Positions 43,920 to 53,039 of a DNA stretch of 64,000 bases are shown piece after piece. The position numbers and the translations under genes are program-made. Every line of letters starts with the position of its first letter. Positions within the stretch are counted from its first letter, which is position 1. The DNA comes from Clostridium sp. 'deep sea' (GTDB taxonomy: Bacteria > Bacillota > UBA994 > PWPR01). The stretch covers positions 1,426,001 through 1,490,000 of the forward strand of contig NZ_CP063353.1 of NCBI RefSeq assembly GCF_014931565.1. Reading direction: 5' to 3'. The notes beneath the pieces were generated by a model. That model had not been told where the DNA came from, made no database searches, and saw only the letters and a program-made list of their open reading frames with translations.

Positions 43920-44018
43920 TTTTATTTTAAACACTTATGTCTTTACACATTTTCCATATCATGATAATATTATTATATGGACATAGTAATACTATAGTAA
44001 GATTAGGAGGTCGTTAAC

Positions 44019-44453
44019 ATGAATAATAATAATCAAGAGAAAATTACGTTTAATATTAATGTTATGGATTTAGCGAAAATTGACTATTTAGTTAATAATG
44101 GATTTTACAGCAATAGAAGTGATTTTTTACGAACTGCCCTGCGTAATCAAATGAATGTGCATCAAGCAATTGTTTCGGACATGGTTTTAAAAGATAAAAT
44201 TGAAGAAGTTAAAATTGACTGTGAGGAAAAGATAACTACCTCTAGATGTTTAGGTATTATGGTTTTAGAAAAAAAGAACTTATTAGATCATCTTAGTGAA
44301 CACAAAAAATATGATATTTTGGTATTTGGTTCTTTAATAATAGATAGAGATATTGAGGTAGATTTAATTAAACAAACAGTAAAAAAGCTAAAAGTTTATG
44401 GCTCTATAAAAGGCTCTAATGAAGTAGTAAAGTATATTAAAAATAATTATTGA
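44019..44453 (+). CDS. CopG/ribbon-helix-helix family regulator with C-terminal domain
   Basis: 144 residues. Residues 8-45 form a ribbon-helix-helix: KITFNINVMDLAKIDYLVNNGFYSNRSDFLRTALRNQ (outline). The C-terminal ~90 residues have a repeating strand pattern (LVFGSLIIDRDIEVDLIKQTVKKLKVYGSIKGS), bactofilin-like in style. AGGAGG lies upstream. Probably a DNA-binding regulator; target unknown. Confidence 0.8.
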   Translation: MNNNNQEKITFNINVMDLAKIDYLVNNGFYSNRSDFLRTALRNQMNVHQAIVSDMVLKDKIEEVKIDCEEKITTSRCLGIMVLEKKNLLDHLSEHKKYDILVFGSLIIDRDIEVDLIKQTVKKLKVYGSIKGSNEVVKYIKNNY

Positions 44454-44544
44454 TAAAATATTAGTTTTATGTAGCTGGTTTGTGGTTTTTTATTAAAGTG
44501 GAGGTCATATGTAGTACACAAAGAACCTCCGCTTTCTTTACTTT

Positions 44545-45036
44545 TTATAAAACTCTATTTTTTGCTTCTAAACATAGTTGATAGGCTATACTACCTTTCC
44601 GTAGGTTTTGCTCAGCAGTAGTTAAGGGAAACCAACTAATATCATCTACTTCACTGCTAATATTAAACTCGCCCTTATTTACATGGGCTATAAAACCAAG
44701 CATTAACATAGATTTTTTTTCATAATAATAACTTTTAACATACAGCATTTTAGTTACTGATAAACCAGTTTCTTCATTAACCTCTTGTAATACTGTTTGC
44801 TCAGCCGAATCTCCTTTTTTGATGTAGCCAGCAATTAATACCCAATTATTAGTTGTTACGTAACTTTGTTTAATGAGAGCAATGTTGTTATCATTAATAA
44901 CTGCTACTATTACACAGGTATTAAATACACTAGGAAATGCCTTACAACAATTATTACAATAAGGCAATAAACCCTCATCACCTATCTCTTTTAAAACTAG
45001 CTCTTTGCCACAGTTATTACAATATTTTATCTCCAT
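44545..45036 (-). CDS. NUDIX hydrolase with N-terminal zinc ribbon (NudC-like)
   Basis: 163 residues. Cys6-Cys9 (KYCNNCG) and CNNCCKAF form a zinc ribbon; the NUDIX box is GYIKKGDSAEQTVLQEVNEETGL. The order zinc ribbon then NUDIX is that of NADH pyrophosphatase-like enzymes, but the protein is short of the N-terminal domain and the SQPWPFPxS motif of NudC, so the substrate is unclear. GGGAG upstream. Confidence 0.88.
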   Translation of the reverse strand: MEIKYCNNCGKELVLKEIGDEGLLPYCNNCCKAFPSVFNTCVIVAVINDNNIALIKQSYVTTNNWVLIAGYIKKGDSAEQTVLQEVNEETGLSVTKMLYVKSYYYEKKSMLMLGFIAHVNKGEFNISSEVDDISWFPLTTAEQNLRKGSIAYQLCLEAKNRVL

Positions 45037-45120
45037 AATTTCTCCCAGTATCTTTTTTATTTATTTTAACATCATATGCCTCTACAAGTAAGTTTCATTT
45101 TTAAAACTACACTTATTTTT

Positions 45121-45510
45121 AAACCCGCGCCAGCCAAACCGTAGCGAAGCTACCCACCCCGAATAGCCAACAGGTAATCCCAACACTATTAAGACAAATC
45201 TATTATAAACCTACAATGATAAATAAACCCGCGTCAGCCCCCACCATAACCCACAGGGTTATTCACTCCGTGTTTCCAACAACAGAAACACCCACCCCGC
45301 GATGTTTGCACAAACGAGCCCACCCCAAAGCAAGCATGAAAACCTGCCACTACAACTATTAAGATAAATCTCATTATAAACCTACAATGATAAATAAACC
45401 CGCGTCAGCCCAAACCGTAGCGAAGCTACCCACCCCGAATACCCAACAGGTATTCCCACCCCGCGACGTTTGCAAAACGAGCCCACTACACGATGTTTTA
45501 AGGAACGAGT
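45121..45510 (-). repeat. Modular hairpin repeat block C (two tandem halves)
   Basis: A ~390-base non-coding block. Two near copies of the order AAACCCGCG(C/T)CAGCC, GTAGC-gaa-GCTAC, CCACCCCG, AATA(C/G)CC-aacaggta are ~240 bases apart (about 45121-45200 and 45398-45480). Between them is CTATTAAGA(C/T)AAATCTMATT with ACCTACAATGATAAATAAA. Hairpins with unlike stems are joined by CCCACCCCG linkers. No gene is seen in 45037-45680 apart from this and an AT-rich upstream region. Confidence 0.7.
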
Positions 45511-45680
45511 CAATTATTACATCTTTTTATCATTTATAGCTCTCTTCTAGCTCTACACCTAAACCATCTGCTATGCTATTCTATATAAGTTAAAGTGAGT
45601 TCTTTATGTGTATTTACAGTCAATAAAGTAAAAACTGATTATAGGAATAAGTATATTTATAATTTTAAGGAGGAACTTAC

Positions 45681-46484
45681 ATGACAATAAAAATATTATT
45701 ATATAGTTTTTGTGTTGTTTTAATAATATCATTGTTTTTAATTATTACAATAAACCCTACCTATTCTACTGAGTTACCCCTGCTATCTATTGTAAGGGTT
45801 ATAGAAGGAGATTTAGAGAATAGGGTTTTAACATTAACCTCAAAAACACGCATTAGTGATGTAGCACAGGATAATGAAGCGGGCATATTTATTTATAAAC
45901 AAATTGCTGGCACAGAAAGTTACATTGCTAACTCTCTTGGAATAACAGGTGATTTAGATCTCTCTGTTTTAAACCAGCAATTTAGCTACTCTACAACTAC
46001 AACTGAATTACCCTATACTACAAAACGAGTTTACGATTACGATAATTTAACTTGGGGTGAGGCTAAAACAACAAAGGGAGTAAAAGGCTTAAGCATAGAG
46101 TTATGGGAAAATGACCCCTATAATAATAAACAATTGGTTTTAGAAAAAGTTGTTGTTGAACCAGTAGATAATATTACTAAAATAGGTCGTAAAAAAATTT
46201 ATATAAATATTGATAAAAGTAAATATACAAAAATGAATGTAGAGGCTACTGCCTATATCGATAACCAAACAGCAACAGGTATTAAACCTTATAAAGGAGT
46301 TATTGCAGTAGACCCTAAGGTTATTCCTTTATATAGTAAAGTTTATATACCAGGCTACGGCATGGCTACTGCCCTTGATACAGGTGGGGCTATAAAAGGT
46401 AATAAAATTGATTTATTTTTTGAAGATAAAAAAGAAGTATATTTATTTGGCAGAAGAAATCTTACTATTTATGTTTTAAAATAA
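45681..46484 (+). CDS. G5 and 3D domain protein (cell-wall lytic transglycosylase-like)
   Basis: 267 residues. N-terminal membrane anchor or signal (residues 4-25). A G5-like domain spans ~112-170 (ELPYTTKRVYDYDNLTWGEAKTTKGVKG). The C-terminal 3D domain has GVIAVDPKVIPLYSKVYIPGYGMATALDTGGAIKGNKIDLFF (the three Asp of the name are in AVDP, ALDTGG and KIDLFF). Family members act on peptidoglycan outside the cell. AAGGAGG upstream. The gene stands between a repeat block and the dipeptidase gene. Confidence 0.88.
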   Translation: MTIKILLYSFCVVLIISLFLIITINPTYSTELPLLSIVRVIEGDLENRVLTLTSKTRISDVAQDNEAGIFIYKQIAGTESYIANSLGITGDLDLSVLNQQFSYSTTTTELPYTTKRVYDYDNLTWGEAKTTKGVKGLSIELWENDPYNNKQLVLEKVVVEPVDNITKIGRKKIYINIDKSKYTKMNVEATAYIDNQTATGIKPYKGVIAVDPKVIPLYSKVYIPGYGMATALDTGGAIKGNKIDLFFEDKKEVYLFGRRNLTIYVLK

Positions 46485-46549
46485 TTCGTATGCAGGAATA
46501 TTTAATTATGTACCGAATGTTTGTATAGCTAAGGTGAGGAGGACTTAAA

Positions 46550-47566
46550 ATGAATATATCAGAACGTGCACGCAACCTACATTTCAACTCTTTTGTGATA
46601 GATACCCATTGTGATACTCTAATGAAGGTATGCAACTCATGGAATGCTAGGACAAGAAAGATGAATAATTTAGATGCTCCATACGATTTAAGTAAAGATT
46701 ATGACTCACTACATTTAAATATACCTAAAATGAAAACGGGTGGTCATAATTTACAGTTTTTTGCAGTATACTTAGAGCCCCAGTATAAACCCTTCGGTTC
46801 ATTAAAGCGTACCTTACAGGGTTTTGATGCTTTTTATGAAATGATAGAAAATAATCCCGAGGTTATGCTTGTAAAATCTTATGAGGATGCCCTAAAAGCT
46901 CAAAAAGCTAATTCTTTGGCTGGCTTATTGTCTATAGAAGGTGGAGAAGCTTTAGAGGGTGACTTAAGCGTTTTAAGAATGTTATATAAGCTTGGCTTAA
47001 GATGTATTGGTTTAACTTGGAACCAACGCAATAGAATTGCTGAAGGTGTTGGTGACTGCGTAAGTGGTGGTGGATTAACTGTATTTGGTAGAGAGCTCAT
47101 TAAAGAAATGAATAGGCTTGGGGTAATAGTAGATGTTTCTCATTTATCTGAACCAGGTTTTTGGGATGTTATTAAATACAGCTCTAAATCCATAATCGCC
47201 TCTCACTCTAATGCCAAAGCAGTATGTGACCATGCCCGTAACCTAACAGATGAGCAAATTAAAGCTTTAGCTAAAAATGGTGGCGTTATGGGAATGAACT
47301 TCTGCCGAGCATTTGTGAAAAGTGGTGATACAGTAACTATAGAACATATGTTAGATCACATAGATCACATTATTAACTTAGTAGGACCCAACCATATTGG
47401 CATTGGCTCCGATTTTGACGGCATAGCTGCTGCTCCAGACGGATTAGAAAATGTTACTAAATTCCCTAACTTAACAGAGGGTTTAATAAGAAGAGGCCAC
47501 AGTGATGAAACAATTAAAAAGCTGTTGGGCGAAAATTATTTAAGAGTTATGAAGAATACTTTGTAA
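46550..47566 (+). CDS. Membrane dipeptidase (peptidase M19)
   Basis: 338 residues. Zinc-site motifs: IDTHCDTL near the N-terminus, SIEGGEALEGD, DVSHLSEPGFWDV, ASHSNAKAVCDHARNLTD and GIGSDFDG. This is the M19 (renal dipeptidase) set. Cytoplasmic here, no signal peptide. Splits dipeptides with broad specificity. GTGAGGAGG lies upstream. A terminator follows at 47575. Confidence 0.93.
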   Translation: MNISERARNLHFNSFVIDTHCDTLMKVCNSWNARTRKMNNLDAPYDLSKDYDSLHLNIPKMKTGGHNLQFFAVYLEPQYKPFGSLKRTLQGFDAFYEMIENNPEVMLVKSYEDALKAQKANSLAGLLSIEGGEALEGDLSVLRMLYKLGLRCIGLTWNQRNRIAEGVGDCVSGGGLTVFGRELIKEMNRLGVIVDVSHLSEPGFWDVIKYSSKSIIASHSNAKAVCDHARNLTDEQIKALAKNGGVMGMNFCRAFVKSGDTVTIEHMLDHIDHIINLVGPNHIGIGSDFDGIAAAPDGLENVTKFPNLTEGLIRRGHSDETIKKLLGENYLRVMKNTL

Positions 47567-47574
47567 TATAAAAC

Positions 47575-47607
47575 AAAAAAAGATTGCTTAATTGCAATCT
47601 TTTTTTT
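47575..47607 (+). terminator. Terminator of the dipeptidase gene
   Basis: AAAAAAAGATTGC-ttaatt-GCAATCTTTTTTT, perfect 13-bp stem, nine bases after the stop codon. Confidence 0.9.
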
Positions 47608-47611
47608 GTAG

Positions 47612-47876
47612 TGGGCTCGATTCTTAGAATCTCGCGGTTTGGGTGTTCCTAAAAGGAACACGGGGTGGGTTCGCCTTCGGCTTCACGGGGTGGATTTGCT
47701 ACACAAATGGTAATGTTCACATCACATTAGCGGAGCGCAATGTAAAGTAACCGATACCAAAGGTATCCCAGACCACGAAATGAAATGAAGTCCAAACCGT
47801 AGATACGCAGTATCTACCCACCCCACAAAGTTCCGAAGGAACAAGTCCACCCCGTAGCTCCTAAGGAGCTATCAAA
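47612..47876 (+). repeat. Modular hairpin repeat block D (inverted copy of block E)
   Basis: About 265 bases. Order: TGGGCTCGATTCTTAGAATC, TCGCGGTTTGGGTGTTCC-taaaa-GGAACACGGGGTGGG, TTCGCCTTCGGCTTCACGG, GGTGGATTTGCT, then CACATTAGCGGAGCGCAATG, CGATACCAAAGGTATC, ACGAAATGAAATGAAGTCC. The same order reappears reversed at 49741-49996. Right of this, ACCGTAGATACGCAGTATCT, CCACCCCACAAAGTTCCGAAGGAAC, GTAGCTCCTAAGGAGCTA are stems only in this copy. Non-coding. Confidence 0.75.
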
Positions 47877-47987
47877 AATTAATTTGTAATTATTTTGCCA
47901 CTATTCATTAGTACAATAAAGTGATAAACTGTACATACTAAGGATACAAAATAGCGTAAGCTCATATGATAAACTGAGGTGATTATT

Positions 47988-48776
47988 TTGTGTAGTTCAT
48001 GTAATGCACCTATAGGTATTTTTGATTCTGGTGTAGGTGGAATTAGTGTACTTTGCACAGCAACTAAGCTTATGCCTAATGAAGATTTTATTTACTATGC
48101 CGACAACGCTTTTGCACCTTATGGTACGCAAACTGTGCAGGCTGTTAAAGATCATTCTTTTAGGGTAGCTAATTGGCTTCTTAACAAGGGTGTTAAAGCT
48201 ATTGTGGTAGCTTGTAATACTGCTACTAGTGCTGCTATAAAGGATTTACGTGATTCTTTTACTATTCCTATCATTGGTATGGAACCAGCACTTAAACCTG
48301 CTATAGAGAAACATGGCAGTAAAAAAATAATTGTTTTGGCAACACCCATGACTCTGGCAAATAAAAAATTTAATTTGCTTATGAATAGGTATGGAAAAAA
48401 CAAAGATATTGTTTCGTTACCAGCCCCAAAGCTTGTGGAAATGATTGAAAGTGGCAATTTTAACAATACTGTTATGCAAAATTACTTAAAGCATAAGTTT
48501 AATGATTATTTAAATTTGACATCTGCTATTGTTTTAGGTTGTACTCATTTTTTATATATTGCAAATATGTTACAAAAGCTTGTAGGCAAAAATGTTGTTT
48601 TAGTTGATGGAAATATTGGCACAATACGCCAACTAGCTAACACCCTGGCAAGAAACAATCTTTTAAATAAGCATGGTGGAAATATTAAAATTTGGTCATC
48701 TGGTGATGATTTAACTCTTAAGTTATGTAATAAGCTCTATGAGTATGGTAAAAATAATTTAAGATTTTATGAATAA
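47988..48776 (+). CDS. murI: Glutamate racemase
   Basis: 262 residues from the TTG at 47988 (GAGGTG six bases upstream; the GTG at 47979 lies inside that site). Catalytic pair: VVACNTATSA and VLGCTHFLYI, with the N-terminal IGIFDSGVGGISVL. Converts L- to D-glutamate for peptidoglycan. The gene is bracketed with its downstream neighbour by repeat blocks D and E, in opposite orientation to each other. Confidence 0.95.
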   Translation: MCSSCNAPIGIFDSGVGGISVLCTATKLMPNEDFIYYADNAFAPYGTQTVQAVKDHSFRVANWLLNKGVKAIVVACNTATSAAIKDLRDSFTIPIIGMEPALKPAIEKHGSKKIIVLATPMTLANKKFNLLMNRYGKNKDIVSLPAPKLVEMIESGNFNNTVMQNYLKHKFNDYLNLTSAIVLGCTHFLYIANMLQKLVGKNVVLVDGNIGTIRQLANTLARNNLLNKHGGNIKIWSSGDDLTLKLCNKLYEYGKNNLRFYE

Positions 48777-48851
48777 CCACTAATTGATATTGCTATATTT
48801 TAAGATTTTAGATATTATTTTTTTAGATTAAATACTATTGGAGGTGAAAGA

Positions 48852-49688
48852 ATGCGATTTAAAACTGCTGTTATAGTTTTAATTGCAACTCTCTTGCTAT
48901 TTACTGCATGTAAGCCAGAAGCTGTGCCCAAACACCAAATTGTTATTGAAACAATTCCGAGTCACCTTCTTGATATGATAGATGTAATGCAAAGTAAAAG
49001 CGGAGTTTTTGTTTTTAATACTAGTTTGTTTGCAACAGGTAACGATACTTATATGGTAATTAGCCATGGTAATCAGGACAGTAAAATGGTTGATATAACA
49101 CATATGGAGTTTAACAAAGCTAAAAAGCTAGAGGTTCAGTTAACAGAAACTAATGCTTCTCAACCAAGGGCTTTTACGGTAGTAAAGTTTTTAGATTACA
49201 AGAAAGATGTAGCAGTTAAAAATTTAGATGGTAAGTGGCCAACTATTTCAACTGAGAATATGTCTTTCACCAGTAGAGGAAATATTGTTAAGTTAAAAAA
49301 CAATGAAATACAGGTTAAAATTGATGACGCTGTTTTAACCTTTAACTTAGCTACTGAGTTAGCTAATAAACTTAAAACAACAAGTTTATCTTTTAATGAA
49401 AATGATGATGTTGTAGTACACTATACATTTACTGATAATACTCTAACAGTAAATGATATCTTAAATGTCTCAAGTAGCGGAGTTGCAGAAGGCAAATTTA
49501 TAGGTTTTATTGACTCTCAATCAATTGAAGCTAAGGTAGAAGGCAAAGCCACTACCTACCGACTCTCTCACTCAGCTAAACAATGGTTAGATAAAAATGA
49601 TTTAAAATCTGACCAAGCAATTAAGTTTGATTATTATATATTGAATGAAGATTCCCCTTATATAACAAAGTTTTATGATAAAAACTAG
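48852..49688 (+). CDS. Lipoprotein, function unknown
   Basis: 278 residues. Lipobox LLFTACKPE gives a lipid-modified Cys at residue 20. The mature part has two similar strand-rich halves (about 30-140 and 150-275: VKFLDYKKDVAVKNLDGKWPTIS and GFIDSQSIEAKVEGKATTYRLS). No enzyme motif. GGAGGTG upstream; 75 bases after murI, so possibly a shared transcript. A terminator overlaps its stop. Confidence 0.7.
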   Translation: MRFKTAVIVLIATLLLFTACKPEAVPKHQIVIETIPSHLLDMIDVMQSKSGVFVFNTSLFATGNDTYMVISHGNQDSKMVDITHMEFNKAKKLEVQLTETNASQPRAFTVVKFLDYKKDVAVKNLDGKWPTISTENMSFTSRGNIVKLKNNEIQVKIDDAVLTFNLATELANKLKTTSLSFNENDDVVVHYTFTDNTLTVNDILNVSSSGVAEGKFIGFIDSQSIEAKVEGKATTYRLSHSAKQWLDKNDLKSDQAIKFDYYILNEDSPYITKFYDKN

Positions 49689-49707
49689 CTCTTGAGAGCT
49701 AGTTTTT
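49681..49707 (+). terminator. Terminator overlapping the lipoprotein stop codon
   Basis: AAAACTAGCTCT-TGA-GAGCTAGTTTT, perfect stem with T-run; the TAG stop (49686-49688) is inside the stem. Confidence 0.88.
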
Positions 49708-49740
49708 TGGTTTGGATTCAGTTTTAATATTACAGAGTAA

Positions 49741-49996
49741 TGCTCTGTAATATCTAAAATTTCATGGATTGGGTATTTCACCTTGTGAAATACGGTTTGG
49801 GCTTCATTTCATTTCGCGGCTTGGAATACCTTTGGTATCGATTAACTTACATTGCGCTTCGCTAATGTGATTTAGCGTAGCAGAACATTATACCATTTGA
49901 GCAGCAAATCCACTCCGTGAAGCCGAAGGCGAACCCATCCCGTGTTCCTCCAGGAACACCCCAACCGCGAGAATTTTATAATCGAGCCCACTCCCC
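49741..49996 (-). repeat. Modular hairpin repeat block E (inverted copy of block D)
   Basis: Read on the minus strand it repeats the order of block D: GTGGGCTCGATTATAAAATTC, TCGCGGTTGGGGTGTTCC-tgga-GGAACACGGGATGGG, TTCGCCTTCGGCTTCACGG, AGTGGATTTGCTG, AATCACATTAGCGAAGCGCA, CGATACCAAAGGTATT, GCGAAATGAAATGAAGCC. The hairpin stem of the second module is kept while its loop differs. The far end (TTTCATGG..., ATTTCACCTTGTGAAAT) is private. It is non-coding. Confidence 0.75.
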
Positions 49997-50004
49997 TATT
50001 AATT

Positions 50005-50496
50005 CTACCTATTAAGCCACCAAATTGCGGCATTTAATATTGCTGCAAAGCTTACCCATATTAAATATGGATATAGTAAATATGCGGCTGGTTTAGAGAC
50101 TGTTTTAAACGCTTTTATGGTGTACCAAATGCTGATAAGTAAAAGTAATATTATTAGTAATGCTAAAAACGGTGACTGTAAATAGAAAAAGGCAAAACTC
50201 CAAGCTAGGTTTAAAAATAGTTGTAAAAAAAATAGTTTTAAGGCCTGTCTAACATAGTAAATATCTGTATTTTGTCTCCATACTAAAAATAAGCTTATTC
50301 CCATTAAAATATAAATAAAAGTCCATACTGGCGCAAAAACGCTACTCGGGGGTGTAAAGCTGGGTTTATTAAGACTCATATACCAGTCATTAATGGAGGT
50401 AGCCGTAAATATGCTGCCTATATATCCTACTAACAGGGTTATTAACAATGATATCGCCAACAAAAATATATCGTTCTTTGTAAACTTTTTTTTCAT
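50005..50496 (-). CDS. tspO: TspO/MBR family membrane protein
   Basis: 163 residues, five membrane helices. WYMSLNKPSFTPPSSVFAPVWTFIYILMG and LNLAWSFAFFYLQSPFLAL are TspO marks (Trp-rich). Known to bind porphyrins and related ligands; role in Firmicutes unclear. AGGTG upstream of the start. Confidence 0.9.
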   Translation of the reverse strand: MKKKFTKNDIFLLAISLLITLLVGYIGSIFTATSINDWYMSLNKPSFTPPSSVFAPVWTFIYILMGISLFLVWRQNTDIYYVRQALKLFFLQLFLNLAWSFAFFYLQSPFLALLIILLLLISIWYTIKAFKTVSKPAAYLLYPYLIWVSFAAILNAAIWWLNR

Positions 50497-50619
50497 AAAA
50501 TCACCTAGTTTTTTTATTATATTAATTAATACTCTTAATAAATGTTTTTAATTACTTAATTTTCAATTTTCCCAAACTATATTTATCATGATATAATAGC
50601 TGTGATTGAGGTGATACAT

Positions 50620-51525
50620 ATGTTGAACAAACCGAAACTTGTTTTATGTGTAATTTTAATTGTGACTCTATTAACAATGTTTTCTGGATGTAAAAGAGAC
50701 AATACTGGCGTTTTACTGAATAGTCTAAAATCGCTTTATAGTAATGAAGCCAATAAATTTGATTTTGTTTCTTCTCACAATATTAAAATTAACAAAGAGT
50801 ATAAATCATCAACTGATTTAGAAAAAATTATTTTAGGTATTTTACCTGAGAATTTAAACGTAGACTTTGGTTTAACAATGTTTTATAATCTCTCTGAACT
50901 AAGGATTAGCGGTTATGCAGCAGGAACTCATGAAACAGCTTTGTTATTTAAAGAATGGCAGTTTGGTGTAGATATGGACTTTGATATTTATATAAATAAA
51001 GAAGAGGGTTTATATTTTAAAAGTGAAGATGGCTTTAATTTAATTAAAAATAAATATCCAGCTTTAGGTGATAAATTAACTAAAGACAATTGGCTTAAAG
51101 TTGGTTCAAAAGAAGAGGCATCATTAATTTTTACCGCCTTACAAAAGCTACGTAACCCAGAAGAGTTTGATAGTATTTTAAATAATAATCTAAAACAAGT
51201 TAAAACAGAAAAAAAAGATGACAATACTAAAATTGAGGCAGAGCTAAATATTTTTGAAATCTATAAAAATTTATTTAATAACTACAACACTAGCGAATTA
51301 AACTTAATAAAAAAACTTAACAACATTATAGAAAGTATTAACTTAACTACAACTTACACTATTAATAAAAATAACAAATTAACTGATACAACCTATTTAC
51401 CTAGCAATAATGTTGCTGAAACAGAGTTTAATAAGGTTGTAAAAAGTTTTGGAGGCATAATCTACCGCTTTAATTATGAATCTTCAAATGAAAAATCTTT
51501 AAAACCAGATGGTGAGTATAAATGA
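50620..51525 (+). CDS. Lipoprotein, function unknown
   Basis: 301 residues from the ATG at 50620 (GAGGTG upstream). Lipobox LTMFSGCKRD gives Cys24. The mature domain has a repeating helix-strand character and no catalytic motif. Its last codons overlap the glycosyltransferase start by four bases (ATGA), so the two are co-translated; it may present or assist the glycolipid product. Unrelated to the lipoprotein at 48852 as far as I can see. Confidence 0.7.
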   Translation: MLNKPKLVLCVILIVTLLTMFSGCKRDNTGVLLNSLKSLYSNEANKFDFVSSHNIKINKEYKSSTDLEKIILGILPENLNVDFGLTMFYNLSELRISGYAAGTHETALLFKEWQFGVDMDFDIYINKEEGLYFKSEDGFNLIKNKYPALGDKLTKDNWLKVGSKEEASLIFTALQKLRNPEEFDSILNNNLKQVKTEKKDDNTKIEAELNIFEIYKNLFNNYNTSELNLIKKLNNIIESINLTTTYTINKNNKLTDTTYLPSNNVAETEFNKVVKSFGGIIYRFNYESSNEKSLKPDGEYK

Positions 51526-52658
51526 GAGTAATGATTTTTACAGCGGGTGTAGGCAGCGGCCACAATCAGGTTGCCAAAACACTTCGTGATCAATTATTAG
51601 ACAATCCCAACAACACCGTAGAGACTTTAGATGTTATTAAAACTATCAGCCCTTTTTTTAGCAAAGTGGTTTTAGATAGTTATTTAGCAATGTTAAAACA
51701 TATGCCCAGCATGTGGGGACTTTTGCACGATCAGTTTGATCAATCTAGGGTTAAAGAAGAACCCTTTACTTTAATGAATAGCTTTTTAGCACGCGAACTT
51801 AACACTTGTATTGCGAATTTTGTGCCCGATATTATTGTAAACACCCACCCCTTTGCCAGTAACTTAATGGGTACATTAAGGCAACGAGGAAAAGTCAATT
51901 GCCCAGTTGTAACTTTAGTTACAGACTATAACGTTCATACTGCTTGGTTACATAGCTATATAGATAAATTCTATGTAGCTGCCCCCTTACTAAAATCTTT
52001 TGTAACTATGCTCAATATTCCTGAAACTCGAATAGTTAGCAAAGGACTGCCTGTTCGTAAACAATTTTTACAGGTACAACAACACCCTGTTGAAGAAATA
52101 AGAGCTAAACTAAGTTTAAACAGCATACCCACTCTCTTATTTATGGGTGGTGGTTTAGGTTTAGGAGATATTACTGAGGTTTTATCTTATACAGATAAAA
52201 CAATTTCAGGTTGTCAAATTTTAGTTGTTTGTGGCAGTAATGATACATTATATAATGCTTTAGCAGCAAAGCAGTGGAATAATAGAGTTATATTATATAG
52301 GTTTATAGAAAACGTTGCTGAGCTAATGTATACGGCTGATTTGGTAATTACAAAACCTGGTGGTGTAACCTGCACTGAGGCCCTATGTTTAGGAAAACCT
52401 TTGGGGCTTATATCACCTATTCCGGGTCAAGAAACCCGTAACCAGCATTTCTTTTTAAATAATGGGGTTGCTATTAGTATTCCGAGTAACCGCTATGCGG
52501 GTTACATTATTGCGGATTTGTTAAAAAATAAAAAGAGAAGATTTGTTATGGGTCAGCTGGCAAAAGACCTTACAAATGTACATGCTGATATTGATATTAT
52601 TAATGATTGGAATAGCCTATTTCAAAAATCAACTCTTGACACTTTAGGCTATAAATGA
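51522..52658 (+). CDS. UgtP/MGDG synthase-like glycosyltransferase
   Basis: 378 residues. N-terminal MGDG_synth domain: FTAGVGSGHNQVAKTLRDQL, HPFASNLMGTLRQRGKVNCPVVTLVTDYNVHTAWLH. C-terminal GT28 domain: LFMGGGLGLGDITEVLSYT, TADLVITKPGGVTCTEALCLGKPL. Known family role: transfers glucose or galactose from UDP-sugar to diacylglycerol on the inner face of the membrane. Linked by overlap to a lipoprotein. Confidence 0.9.
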   Translation: MRVMIFTAGVGSGHNQVAKTLRDQLLDNPNNTVETLDVIKTISPFFSKVVLDSYLAMLKHMPSMWGLLHDQFDQSRVKEEPFTLMNSFLARELNTCIANFVPDIIVNTHPFASNLMGTLRQRGKVNCPVVTLVTDYNVHTAWLHSYIDKFYVAAPLLKSFVTMLNIPETRIVSKGLPVRKQFLQVQQHPVEEIRAKLSLNSIPTLLFMGGGLGLGDITEVLSYTDKTISGCQILVVCGSNDTLYNALAAKQWNNRVILYRFIENVAELMYTADLVITKPGGVTCTEALCLGKPLGLISPIPGQETRNQHFFLNNGVAISIPSNRYAGYIIADLLKNKKRRFVMGQLAKDLTNVHADIDIINDWNSLFQKSTLDTLGYK

Positions 52659-52675
52659 TAGTATTTTTAATGCTT

Positions 52676-52762
52676 GCGGATGTGGCGAAACTGGCAGACG
52701 CGCTATCTTGAGGGGGTAGTGGGTGTATACCCTTGTGAGTTCGAGTCTCACCATCCGCACCA
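52676..52762 (+). tRNA. tRNA-Leu (anticodon GAG)
   Basis: 87 bases. Acceptor GCGGATG / CATCCGC; anticodon arm CTATC-TTGAGGG-GGTAG gives GAG; a long variable arm GGGTGTATACCC; T-arm GTTCGAGTCTC; CCA encoded. Confidence 0.96.
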
Positions 52763-52764
52763 TC

Positions 52765-52800
52765 AAAAAGAGTTAACTTGAATGAGTTAACTCTTTTTTT
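52765..52800 (+). terminator. Terminator after tRNA-Leu(GAG)
   Basis: AAAAAGAGTTAACT-tgaatg-AGTTAACTCTTTTT, perfect 14-bp stem and T-run three bases after the tRNA. Confidence 0.9.
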
Positions 52801-53039
52801 GTTTACCCTATATTTTTATATTTTTTTTGGGCAATTTTATGTTATTACTCTAAATAATGTTATAATAATTTTTTTCTACTTTATAATACAAAATTATTAA
52901 TTTATATTAAAATAAGCTCACATTACAACCGTATTTCATTGCTATTAGTAATTATTTAGGTACTTTTAGGTACTTTATGATTTATAACTATTAATTCTTT
53001 TAGCACTATGCTAAAATTAATTTAATGCGAGGTGGTAGT

